From Gossypium raimondii (lineage: Eukaryota > Streptophyta > Magnoliopsida > Malvales > Malvaceae): a DNA stretch of 64,000 bases. This document shows positions 35,975 to 47,480 of the stretch, in pieces. Positions within the stretch are counted from its first letter, which is position 1. Every line of letters begins with the position of its first letter. The notes beneath the pieces were generated by a model. That model saw only the letters and a list, made by a program, of their open reading frames with translations, was not told the DNA's origin and did not search any database. The stretch lies in assembly GCF_025698545.1 (NCBI RefSeq), contig NC_068570.1, forward strand, positions 930,001 through 994,000, written 5' to 3'. The position numbers and the translations under genes were made by a program.

Positions 35975-37909
35975 TTAATCATCTTTTTTTCCCTTAACAA
36001 AAGGCAAAATTTCAAGAGGCATAGGGAAAATTTTACAATGAGTAATGTAAGCAAGATATAGACAAGCTAAGCTTACATATGCCATACACAGCTTGTAAGA
36101 AAATGTTAGGTAAGTGAATATGGTTGTTAAGGCAATGATCACTGTAAAATTTAGCAAGGATTGCAATGTAGAGAGTTGTTCTTCGGATTTTTGATCCGGG
36201 AATTGGCCTTGAGATTTGAAATCCGAGAGCAATTCGTCTTTCACTTTGAACCTATTGGTTAACCACGCAGAAGCCTCGGCATTGGAGGTTGGGATGTTGT
36301 TGATGGGGATACGTTGTATGTGGATGTGAACCTCCGATGGATCGACGCCAAATACATTGTCGAGGAAGAAGGGGCATTGGCGCTTGTATGCGATAGTCAA
36401 ATCGTAAACTGCAAATCAATCAAGGGTATATCAAGATATATTATGTACAAACAAAGGCCAAAAATGTTTACTTGAGTTTTAAAGTGATGTGGAAAAAAAA
36501 TCCGAAATTCGGTATTTTTAGAACATGATAAGAACTAAATTGTTCGCTTTTCTTTTGAAGTCACTCTAAAACATGATATAAGGAATAATTTGCTTCAAAA
36601 TTAAATGTACAAGGACTAATTTGCTAAGAAGCTTTATGTTGCTCGAGTTCTTCATTTTTCTTGAAGTACTCGTATCCAACACAGATAAAAGGACATGACC
36701 TCCAAGGATCTCTAAACACAGGAAAAAAACTCCATGTCAGATATATAACTATGCCCGAAAAAAACGAATCCGAGTAACATAGCCTAAAGTCTATAGTACA
36801 GGGACTAATTTGCTCCTAAGCACTATATTGCTCGAACTCTTCAGAAGTACCCGTTTCTGACACATGGATATAAGGATATAACCTCCAAGGATCTCTAAAT
36901 ACATGAAAAAACTTAGAAAAGTCTAACTATACCCGTGTCAGATATTTAACTACGCCCGGCAAAAAACAAGTTCAGAATAACATAGCTTAAAGCCTATAGT
37001 ACAGGGACTGCCAGTAATTTAACCCATTAATCATACAACATACTAACCTGCATCAAAAGAGCCCCTAAGTGTTTCTAAGCAAAGGCAGAAACCCCTTGTT
37101 TTCGGTAGCAGCACATTTGTCAACACCGGCAATCCGACTTCAGCTGCAAATTTTTTACTCTTCTCGCATTTTTCTTCACTGCAACAAATGACAAAACGAA
37201 ATGTTAGTACTTGTCGTAAAGAATTCGTTTCAAGAATCATATACATGAACCGATGTAAGATGCAAGCAATGTTCTTCAGGCAAGTATTTGCAAACTTGGA
37301 ACCTAAGAAATTAAAAAAGGAATGTACTGAGAAAGTTTACGTAAAATCGGTTCCTTCGGGGAAAAGAGCAAGCCATAAAGGATCTCGAGGATTCTTAAAA
37401 GTCGAAAGCATTTGATGGAGGATAGTTTCATCCGTTTCCCACTTCCTATCTACCGAAATGAACTCCAAGACATGAAATCCCCAACCAAGAACAGGTAGTT
37501 TCATCAAGCTGCTTTTAAGGATATACTTGATGTAGCCCAAGCAGCCTTTTCGCATCGCGAGATCCCATAGATACATCCAATCAACTTCGGTTCTGTGATT
37601 AACGATGATTAGAATACGTTCCTTACGAGGAACATCGTCCCCAGAGAAAACCACTTTGGTGCCATTTACTTTTTCGAAAAGAAAAGGCCACATGGATAGC
37701 CATAGGCCAAAGAAGAAGGATGTTGCTTTTCTAGAGTAGTGTATGCTGAGATATCGCAATAGGACAGCCCCGGGTCCTAAATACGCTAACAACATAAAGG
37801 CGGTAGAGAGGAACACCACTAAACATATCATACCCCTAAAAAACCGATATGGATTCAAAGGGCGGTGCTTTAATTTATCATCTGTTTTCAAAGGTCTGCA
37901 TACTTCCAT
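35975..37909 (-). CDS. LPAT4/5-like: 1-acyl-sn-glycerol-3-phosphate acyltransferase (LPAT4/5 class)
   Basis: Three coding exons on the minus strand: 37909-37341, 37178-37048 and 36408-35975, giving 377 residues, all junctions in frame. It transfers an acyl chain from acyl-CoA to lysophosphatidic acid to make phosphatidic acid in the ER Kennedy pathway (family knowledge). The sequence shows the HX4D catalytic box NHRTEVD (His105, Asp110), the second box around FPEGT (183-187), hydrophobic segments near residues 26-55 and 63-78, and two or three membrane segments at the C terminus ([19 protein letters not shown] and beyond). It ends in a short Lys/Asp tail, VKGKKDD, which may act in ER retention. 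Length is as usual for the LPAT4/5 branch, longer than plastid LPAT1. I cannot separate LPAT4 from LPAT5. Confidence 0.95.
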
Positions 37910-37957
37910 ATCTTTGTTTCGGGCAGCTGTTCAAAGAATTCAACCCCGTCTCAGCTG

Positions 37958-39519
37958 CCTGCAGTAATGGTCTCGAGAGTCACTTAATGTCCCTAGAGTT
38001 TTAAGAGAAAAAAATGAACAAATAGCAAGTGAATTTCGTATCCATAATAATTCTAAACAATAAGAAAACCATCAACCAATCACTTATACTACTCGATTCA
38101 GAGTGTCAAATACGGGTATGTGTGAAACAGGGGTAATGTTAGATCTTTCCAAATATTTTGAGGAACCTTGGAGGTTATATCGCTTTATTCATACGCCTGA
38201 TATGAGTGCAGAATACGATTATTTCAAGAAAAATGAAGAGTTTTAGCCCATCGAAGAGCAGAATCGAGGTAACTCACATCCTCAAAGGAATGAGTCAATG
38301 CTGCACAAGAGTTACAGCTCGGTACAGCTAATAGCGCTTCCATGGTTACAACCAGAAAGACAAAGTGTATTACTCAAATACCATAAAGGACTGACAAGAA
38401 AAGGAAACGAAAAACCAAATTCTTGAATATATATATATATATTTTATATGCAAAAGATTTTCACCAGCAATAGTGTCAGGAGCAGTCATTGAAAGAAAAG
38501 GAGATCTACAATGAAATTGGAACTTTAAAACCTGGGTTTGTACTCAAAGTCATTGGCATTATATGCAAGAACCCTCATATTCCATCAATTCTATGGCAAA
38601 TTATAAATAAGCAACAATGGGTCAACTAATCATTCATTGACATAACTGCAACATACATACATACATGCATGCATGCATGCATGTAAACATACATATATAT
38701 GTAGTATTTACAGCATTTAGGTGCAAGCAATCTCATATTCTATCAATTGAAAGGCAAATCATACATAAGCAACTATGGGACAACTAATTATTCATTGACA
38801 TAACTGCAGTGTATACATATACGTCTAGTATTTACAGCATGTAGATGCAAGAAACCTCATATTTTATCAATTCTAAGGCAAATCATAAATCAGCAACTAG
38901 GGTCAACTTGTCATTCATTGGCATAACAGCAACATACATACATACAGATTGTATTTGCAGCATTTAGATGCAATAAAACTCAAATTCTATTAATTCTGAG
39001 GCAAATAATAAATAAGCATCTATGGGTCAATTAATCATTCAGTGACATAACTGCAATATACATGTACAATCATATATATATACATACATACATATAAATA
39101 GTATTTACAGCATTTAGATACAAGAAAACTCGTATTCTATCAATTCTAAGGCAAATTATAGAAAACCAACTATGGGTCAACTAACCATTCATTGACATAG
39201 CTGCAATATACATATACATATACATGCATACATATCTACATATCTACATATCTACATCCATACATATAGTATTTACAGCATTTATATGCGAGAGAACTCA
39301 TATTCTGTCAGTTCTAAGGCAAATCATAAAAACCAACTATGGGTCAACTAGTCATTCATTAACATAATTGCAATATACATATACTACACATGCATACATA
39401 CACATATATAGTATTTACAGCATTTAGATGCAAGAAATCTCATATTCTATCAATTCTAAGGCATATATAAAGAAACCAACTATGGGTCAACTAATAATTG
39501 ATTGACATACATACATACA

Positions 39520-39551
<32 letters not shown>

Positions 39552-40090
39552 CAGTATTCAAAGTATTTAGATGCAATAAAACTCGTATTCTATCAATTCT
39601 AAGGCTAATTATTGAAAAACCAACTATGGTCAAGTAATCATCAATTGACATAACTACATATATAGAGAATCTACAGCATTTACACCCTGACTTGGTACAT
39701 TAATTATCATGTTCTTTTAATACATTAAGTGTATTTATTACAAACTAGTCCATTTTCATAAAATAAAAATAAAAAACAAAGAAAATTCCAAGAATTGGAG
39801 AAATCAACACAGGCAAAGAACGACCCAAGATTAAAACATAACCAAAAATAAAATTCTCATCCAATAACTGGATTCAAAATAAAACATGGGAAATTGAGAA
39901 CAACGAAAAAGGAATTAAAAAAATCGCATTAATTCAATAGTACCTTGTGTAATTGAAAATGAAGAAACGAGACGATAAACGAAGGAGTGTTTCTTGTATT
40001 GATAATGGAATAAAAAAGAAGAAGAAGAAGAAGATAATTGATTGGATTTCGATTTCTTTTCTTTAAAGTCAATCAAAGATGGGATTTATG
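37958..40090 (-). promoter_or_regulatory. 5' UTR and leader intron of the acyltransferase gene
   Basis: Just upstream of the ATG a good acceptor (tactgcag on the minus strand) lies at 37959-37964. A good donor (acaag|gtacta, minus strand) lies at 39944/39943. Together they imply a leader intron of about 2.0 kb and a first non-coding exon from roughly 40080 to 39944. A further small leader exon inside cannot be excluded. Confidence 0.5.
38540..39690. repeat. Minisatellite array, about eight units of 110-170 bp
   Basis: Each unit reads in order: 'tatttacagcatttagatg', 'caagaaa(c)ctcatattct', 'atcaattctaaggcaaat', 'caactatgggtcaactaat', 'cattcattgacataactg', followed by a variable (CATA)n/(TACA)n stretch. 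Unit starts recur near 38684, 38829, 38948, 39097, 39267, 39409, 39553 and 39664. A palindromic CATG repeat is at 38663-38684 and an uninterrupted (CATA)n run at 39505-39548. Confidence 0.85.
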
Positions 40091-40299
40091 AATATGCAGA
40101 TTTTTTTTTTTTTTTTTGGAGAAAATGACTACAAATCTTTTGAAAGGCGGACGAATGGAAGAGTCATTGACTTTTTTAAGGCTTCTATTGGTTCTATTTT
40201 TAGTGGAAGAAGTTTGCCAGATTGGAACACATTCAATTTGTGGCTTAATTATTATTTTAGTCCCTCGACTATGTTAAATTTTAATATTTAATCATTTAT

Positions 40300-41212
40300 T
40301 TTAATTTGACACAATTTAATCTCAAGTAGTAAAGTGGTAAATTTATTATTGGTTGAACATGGCTGATCGATTTTTAAATCTTACTATGTGATTGAATAAT
40401 GGTAAAAGAAATTCACATCATACAGTTTAACTGTAGCAACTAAAAGTGTTATTAATTTGGACCTATTAATAACATTATAAAAGTAGAATAACTAAATTAC
40501 GGGAGAGCAGTTGATCGATTTAGTTTTAAAAAATTGAAAATTTAATTTAATGATCAATCCTATACTTTAACCAACTTAACCATCGGCTTACATCTTAGTC
40601 AACCTAATCAAACCGACTTAACATTGGTTGGTCGTTTGATCGATTAAGCCCATTCAAGTATGGGAAATAAAACACAAATAGAAATTGATTTGGGTTTCGG
40701 TTAAAAATTTATATATTATATACATTTATTGTATATTATAAATATATTTTAAAATTTTAAAAAAATACATACATTATAAATCAATTAAGTTAGCTAGTTC
40801 AATTATAAAAACACTCGTAACCAGTTTAATAAATTTTAATTGCATATAAAACCGAATTAACGACCACATCCGACTTAATCAAAAGCTATCGGTTAAGCCG
40901 GTCTAAACCGACTCACCCTTATGCATTGTGTCGGCTACATAGAGGGATTGAATCTCAACTTTCAACATATTAGAGGGTGTTAAAGAGAAATAAACCTAAA
41001 TTTATCTAAGTTGGTGGGCTTCCATTATTGAAAAATGATAAGATGCTTACTAAAGCCGCAAACATTCTCCTTGGAAAAAAGAAAAAAAACGTTTATAATT
41101 TGTGATCCGATGTGGACTGCTTTCCTTATTCTTAAAATCTTATTTATTAAGCCCATGCAAATTAAATATGTCCTTCCTGCCCTACTTCATTTAAAGCCCA
41201 TTTCATTTTATA
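40300..41212. other. Gene-free interval
   Basis: No gene supported. AT-rich, with phrases such as 'aaccgacttaaccatcgg' repeated in a loose way between 40560 and 40920. Confidence 0.35.
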
Positions 41213-41637
41213 GGACAAATTGCACTCGAGGTCATTAAATTATTAGTAAATTTATTTTTAGTTATTTAACTTCTAAAAGTTACAAGATGGTCATTGAACT
41301 ATTCGAAAATTTCCATTTAAGCCATTGGGTTGTTAAAATCGTTGTTGTATGGCCTTCTGTGTTTGCATTACCTGCACTAATCGAAAGCTCTCATTTCTCT
41401 TCAATTTTATAGTTCAATTTTTTTCGTGATATAGCTTTGAATGTTATGAATCTGCGAATTAAAATCTAAATGGGTATTAAACCACTGTATTGGTCATTGA
41501 AAAAAAAGAACTAACAGCCCAATGACTTAAAACATAAACTTTTCAAATAATTTAGTGACAATTTTGTAAAATTTTGCAGTTGAGTGATCAAAACATTAAC
41601 TTACTAATGGTTTAGTGGCTTTGGGTGTAATTTACCC
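41213..41637. repeat. Inverted-repeat element (family A)
   Basis: Starts 'ggacaaattgcactcgagg' and ends 'ggctttgggtgtaattta'. Internal phrases 'ttgttgtatggccttctg', 'ctaatcgaaagctctc' and 'gatatagctttgaatg' match the copies at 11352 and 12742. About 100 bases of centre are missing. Confidence 0.6.
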
Positions 41638-44600
41638 ATGCATATATTTATACAATGCCTAAACCATCAACAAATCCCCTACTCGTAAATCAGAGGGGAA
41701 AACACGTTTAAATGCTCTCAAACTCAACTTTTCATTGTTGTTGCAACAAGGATGTCGATTGAGCTAAAATTTAATTGATGTATCATATATATATTATTGT
41801 TTAAAAGTTTGACTAAGTTAGTGTCACCTATTAACTGTATCTTAACTCAATTGTGAAATTATCAAAAACCCATTATTTTTATAAAGTAATAAATGTTATT
41901 TTTGTCTTTTATATATATATATATATATATTTATAAGATCTAGATGAAATAAAAGTCTACATATAATGCGATTTAGGTTCAAGTCTACATATAAAAATTC
42001 TAATGAAAATGTATATTAGTCATTTCCTAATTAAGTTGGCACACGGGTTAATCCATAATACCGATTCAGTATAAAATTGACCAATATTAAGATTGATACT
42101 GAGTAACTCAGTTGCTGTTTATAAATAAAGTGCTCAATATTGAGTATATTAGTCATTTCCTAATTAAATTGACACACAGATTAATCCGTAACTCCACGTA
42201 AAATAAATAAGTTTCTTTAAATTTTAATTGGCACATTTGTTTTGAAAAATTGTTGTTGAATGGAAAAGAAAAAGCAATGAGTCAAGGTTGGCTATCTGTA
42301 TAAGATCGACGTCTTAAATGGAACATGAAAAACATTTGTGGCAATATGTTTTGGAAAAAAATAATTTGTGTTTAAAAGCATATTTTTCGAAAAATATTAT
42401 TATCAGTGTATCAAATAATTATCTTTATAATAGTTATACGACAGTGTAATATCGTCAATAATCATATAATAGTTATATAATAATGTATAATTACGAAGAA
42501 CCTTTTGATCTAATCATAAACTTTTTATATTGGGTAAGTTGAGAGATTAAACTTTAATTATAATATATTGAAGTGTCTCGATCCTCTTCAATTCAATATT
42601 GTTAGGGTATCACGATTTTCAGGCTTTGATGTCACAATACCCTCCTTCTAGGCGAGGTTTTCCTCACAGTCGGGCTTCCGATAACTCCCTACGACACTCA
42701 ATCAACCATTAGGTCCTTGATGAGACATTTGGCCATTTCGGGTCTCAAAAGTAGTAAAAACACGACATTTCATTTATTAAAACCAAAAACGAAAATTAAA
42801 TAAAAACATGACAAAAATATATAAATTGTTCGGAGAAAAGCTCGTAAAGTATAATGAGAAGTCTAATTTAACATGTCAAATTACGACAGATCATACCCAA
42901 AATACATGAATTTTAACATGTACCTTAGAAAAAGTTGTGTAAATCTTTGACTAAATTTGATGACTCAATTACTCAAAAGTTGTAATCATTTGTCTACTTA
43001 AAAGATTTAGTTTGAAGCATTGGGTAAAGTTTTCTTCTACGTTAAATTCACATCAAAATATTCAATTTAATCCCTCGGACCCTTTCAAAAAATGAAAAAT
43101 TTTTGTTTAGTCCTTTTAAAATATTTTGACTTCTTCTAAAAGAACTGTAAATATATGAATTTAAGTCTCATCATCTACTGCACAAGTTTAACCTATCAAA
43201 CACTTAAAATTATCTCCTAATTTTACCGAAAACCTAAATTAATTTACAAAATGATTTCGTTGTTAGAAAAATGGGTGACCAATTATGAACAGATCCACAA
43301 GCATGATTAATCGATTCGTTCCACGACATAAGAAAACGACAAGTTCATAGAACTGAAAAATCTAATTAAATACATGATAAGGCAAAAATGACCCATGAAG
43401 TGTATGATTAGACTCGAACCATTAAAGCACTTTTTACGTGGACATTAGATTTTTTGAATCCAGATTCCAGAGAATATAAGTTGGGTAGCTACCAGTCTTT
43501 TCCAAACCCTATATTCAAACACTTTTCTTTGTACTACTATTTACTATATTCACCATTGCTAATTTTGACCGGCAAACACCGGTAATCAAGGAATTTTAGT
43601 TGGGTTAAAAAAATCAATTTGCTTCTAGATAAATACATTAAAAAAATATATTACTGATTAAATCTTAATTCGATTGGTATGAGTATTATTATTAAAATAG
43701 GAAGACGTGAGTTCGAGTGCGATGAAACGCATTATCCTCTTATTTATGAGTTGGGGAGAGGTTATGAGTAGTTCTAGATATTATGTTAAAAATAATAAAT
43801 ATGATAAGAGCTTATAATGAGATATATTTTTTAAGATTTCAGGGACAACTCTCTAAGCATGAAGAGTTGAAGACAAGCTCACTAGGTTGACACTTTATGA
43901 TTTTTGGGGTGAATGTTTGTGAAAATTTTTTAGATTAATCAAGTTGGCAAGTCTTATTTTATCATCCAATTTCGATTTGATATTTTTTCGAATCGAATTG
44001 AGTTAAATCGAATAGAATTGTTTAAGTTAAATTAAAAAAATTAAATATGTCATATTAAAATATCGTTACAATATAATTAATTATATATCATAGCACATAA
44101 ATTTGAAACTATATATTTTTGAAGACTCTTTCAAAGTAGAATAAGAGGAAAAAATGTTTTAGTATGATAAATTTGAATAATTAATTTACTTATTTAGGTC
44201 CTAAGAATTATTATTTTTAATTTTTAAATTTTAAATTTTAATTTTTTATATATTCTTTAGCTTTTTTGATTTTTTAAAATATAAATTTTAATTTTAATTT
44301 TTATAAATGTATTTACACCAATATGTTATTTGAGTTATTCGAATTGTAAAATTTAACTCGACTCGAACTCGAATTACTTATTTGAGTTTACTCGAAAAAA
44401 CTGAATAACTCGAAATTTGATTTTTTATTTCCGATTTTTTCGAGTCAAATCAAGTTTTGCTCACCCCTATCTGATTTATGGTTAATGTTTTGAGGTTCGT
44501 GATTGTCCCTTCTAACAATGTCATATATAAGTTAAAACTTATATCTTCCATTGGAAATGTAATGTTCCTTACTATTGCTTTCAACATTTGTTGGTTTTGA

Positions 44601-45179
44601 TCCTACTTAGTAGTAGGGGAGAGCATAAGTTGGTTTTAGTGATTAAATTGATTTTAGGGTTGGTTTATTTGATTATATCGATTGATTATCGGTCATTAAA
44701 ATTTATAATTGAACTATGTTTAATATTTTTAAACTATTTTAAATATATTTATATATAATATGTAAGCCGATTAAATATATTTACATTTTAATTATTTTAT
44801 ATATGTTTTATAATATATTTATTTTAAATATATATTTTTAATAAGTCGAATTAATTAGGTCAAGATATTATAAAAATTGATCGGGTTGATTATTTTAAAT
44901 TAGTTAAGTTGAAAAGATCGGAGGAACTAAATGAAAATTTTATTTAGACGATTGATCTAATTGAAATTCTTGATATAATTATTTAGACGATTGGTGTTGT
45001 AATAATCTAAATGGTATAAAATCGAATATGTTTAAACATGTATTATCTTCGATTTAAGGGTTCGAATATTATAAATATTTGATTGGCAACATCTGAATCG
45101 AACAAAGAATCAAATATAATATATTGAAATAAACTAGTGAAGTTATGACTTAAATTTTAAATTAATCTAAAAACAAGAT
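41638..45179. other. Gene-free interval with scattered repeats
   Basis: No gene supported. It holds a (TA)n run near 41911, a group-2 SINE-like copy at 43657-43790 and AT-rich fragments. A G+C-richer patch at 42600-42780 ('gttagggtatcacgatttt' ... 'tttcgggtctcaaaag') resembles an LTR fragment, but neither ends nor a partner were found. Confidence 0.4.
43657..43790 (+). mobile_element. tRNA-derived SINE-like copy (group 2)
   Basis: 'aatcttaattcgattggta' then 'gaagacgtgagttcgagtg' (B-box-like). Same layout as 20268-20420. Confidence 0.5.
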
Positions 45180-45665
45180 TCTTCTATCAATCTACCAATT
45201 AGTTTATACGAGCTAAATGGTAGTTTAGATACGATATGAAACATATTTTAAAATATGATTTAACCATTAATTTATACTGAGTTAAATATCAGTTTAAAAT
45301 AGATAAAAAAACATATCTAAAACACATAAATCTAACCATTAATTTAGACGAGTTAAATGTAAGATTAGATATGAAATGAAGCATATTTTAAAACACAGTC
45401 TAACCATTAGTTTGTACGAGCTAAATACCAATTCTTATTAATTCATTTAAAATAAATTTCAAAATACAGTATACCATTAGTTTAAATTAATTTCAAAATT
45501 GGAGTTTTTCGATCAATCTAGTCATTAGTTTATACGAGCTAAATACTAGTTTAAATATAATATGGAACATATTTTAAAACACAATCTAACCATTAGTTTG
45601 TACAAGCTAAATACTTATTTAGCTTCGATAAGAAAAATATTTAAAACACGTAAATCAAATTATAA
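45180..45665. repeat. Tandem repeat of about 75-bp units
   Basis: Roughly six or seven degenerate units, each containing 'aaccattagtttatacgag' followed by 'ctaaatactagtttaaata' and 'gaaacatattttaaaacac'. Unit length varies through deletions. Confidence 0.75.
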
Positions 45666-46239
45666 ATAAGAACATACAATTTACAATAAAATAATGTTAA
45701 TGATAATCTTTCTTCTTTATACAAACATGAAGCATATCTAAAACATCGAGCTAGGGGCGGATGTAAGGGTCAGGCAAGAGCATTGGCCCTCAAAATTGAA
45801 AAATTGTATTTATAAATATTTATAAATGATCGAATTATAAATTAGTACAAGAGAAAATTATACTTTTACCTAAAAAATAAAAAATAAATATCTATTTAAT
45901 CCTTCAAAAATATAAAATTTGTGATTCATCCACAAGAAATGAAAAGAGACAGAAAATCAATGAAAACACAAATATAATAACACAGTAATGTCAACAAAAA
46001 TATATGAAACACAAATATAATTAATTCTCCTAATTCTTATTAATTCGTTTATAAACAATTTTCTAGTGTATACTGTATACACTTACAAATTCTTTTTCAG
46101 AAAAAGCAAGAAAACGCAAAAAAAAAAAAAAAAGAAAAAGATAGAGAACTTTTTGCTTGTTAATCTCCCTAAAACTAAATGATTTATATAACAAAAATCA
46201 TTAAAAAAAGGTGGGTTTAATTTGTAATTTTACTAAAAG
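45666..46239. other. Gene-free interval and 3' UTR side of the ELO gene
   Basis: A family-G element ('ctaggggcggatgtaaggg' left end) lies at about 45755-45915. The bases just before 46240 form the 3' UTR of the minus-strand ELO-family gene, including an A-rich tract near 46115. Confidence 0.4.
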
Positions 46240-47163
46240 TCATTCAAATTTTATATCAGACCTGGAACATCCATGAGCTGAAGAAGAAGAAGAAGATGAT
46301 GATGATGATGAAGAATTGCTGTTTCCATCAATGTCTTCAACGTTCTTCTTTCTCAAATGCATTTTGACGTAGAAATTAAGGAACAGTATTAAAATGACGC
46401 CGTTTAGAACGGAGTTGAATCCCCAAGCTCCCATGCCGTTACATCCACCTTTGAGAAAATGGAGGAAAATGACACCAAAATGGGAGATTAGGTTACAGGC
46501 TAAAAGGACGACTTGACAATTGACGACGAAAGGGAAACAGGCGCTCGGAAGACCGATCGCCGTCCAAAAACGGTAGCCGTATACGACGGAGTATAGGAGA
46601 GTGGCTAAGAGAATGGCGAGGACTTGGAATGATTGAGAGAATTCGAGCCATAAAAAGGACATCCATAAGAGGATTGATTGGTTGAATAAGTGGAAGAAGG
46701 TTAATTTCCGGTGACGGAGAATGGTGAAGAATGTACGGAAGAGGTGGAGGAAGCGGGAGAGATAAAAGACGTATGACCAGAAGAATACACGGCCGGAAGG
46801 ACGAGTACCGAGTGGGAAACAAAGGAACCATTGAAATGGTGTGGAGATTGTTTTTGTACGGCGCCAGAACCAGCGTGTGTCGCGGATCTCAGCGGCGGCG
46901 GAGTAAAGGATTCCGACGAAAATGACAGCGGAGATTAATGAAACAGAGAGGCTATGGATGGCTGGGATTGGCCCGAGAGGGATACGTCGGCTTTTGGAGA
47001 GGATAAGGGAAAGGAAACTGTGGAGGGTTATGACGGCGACGATGTAAACGGCGATGGCGGCGAAAAGGAATGACCACGTTGAACCAAATGATTGGGTGTG
47101 ACTCCACCGGAAATTCACGATTGATGGATGCTCTGCTAACCAGTATTTCAGGCTTTGCATCAT
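46240..47163 (-). CDS. ELO (GNS1/SUR4) family membrane protein, fatty-acid elongase-like
   Basis: A single-exon frame of 307 residues starting with two Met codons (47163). It has about seven hydrophobic segments and the family landmarks RPSGRVFFWSYVFYLSRF (121-138) and HRKLTFFHLF (151-160). Known ELO proteins condense malonyl-CoA with very-long-chain acyl-CoA in the ER. Here the usual HxxHH box is replaced by HLFNQS (158-163), the Asp-Thr pair before it is RTF, and the usual His upstream of the MYxYY motif is absent (LLYSVVYGYRFW, 189-200). Activity is therefore uncertain. The C terminus has a Ser run (283-295) encoded by an unstable GAA/GAT tract, then a short tail. It matches the HOS3-like plant branch (At1g75000/At4g36830 type) as I recall it. 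Confidence 0.92.
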   Translation of the reverse strand: MMQSLKYWLAEHPSIVNFRWSHTQSFGSTWSFLFAAIAVYIVAVITLHSFLSLILSKSRRIPLGPIPAIHSLSVSLISAVIFVGILYSAAAEIRDTRWFWRRTKTISTPFQWFLCFPLGTRPSGRVFFWSYVFYLSRFLHLFRTFFTILRHRKLTFFHLFNQSILLWMSFLWLEFSQSFQVLAILLATLLYSVVYGYRFWTAIGLPSACFPFVVNCQVVLLACNLISHFGVIFLHFLKGGCNGMGAWGFNSVLNGVILILFLNFYVKMHLRKKNVEDIDGNSNSSSSSSSSSSSSAHGCSRSDIKFE

Positions 47164-47480
47164 GATCGGAAAAAAAATTCAAAAAAATCCCCAAAAAATT
47201 TCAAAAATATAGAATTTTGATTGACTCGGTTCTGTTTGGTTGCCAAGAAATTTAAGTAAACGACGAAGGAAATTTTGAAGGGCGGCGCAGGGATATTTGT
47301 ACCAATTAAAGAGAGATACTGGGTTGAAGATTTTGGGAGTTTTTTTTTTTTGCCAGTTTAATTTGTTTTTTTTTAATTTATATTTTAATTAATTAATTAA
47401 TTTTCCTCTAACGACGAAACAAAGAAAAGATTACCTAGGATTGAGTTTACATTGACTTTATTTTACTAACTAAATATTGG
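47164..47480 (-). promoter_or_regulatory. Leader and proximal promoter of the ELO-family gene
   Basis: Less AT-rich sequence (47220-47340) directly upstream of the minus-strand start. No confident TATA box. Confidence 0.3.

Noticed and set aside
38540-39690. CRISPR-like appearance of regularly spaced repeats
   Set aside because: Units are 110-170 bp, imperfect, and separated by microsatellite, not unique spacers, in a plant intron.
46493-47194. ORFs overlapping the ELO-family gene in other frames
   Set aside because: Shadows of the 307-codon frame, which alone shows family motifs.
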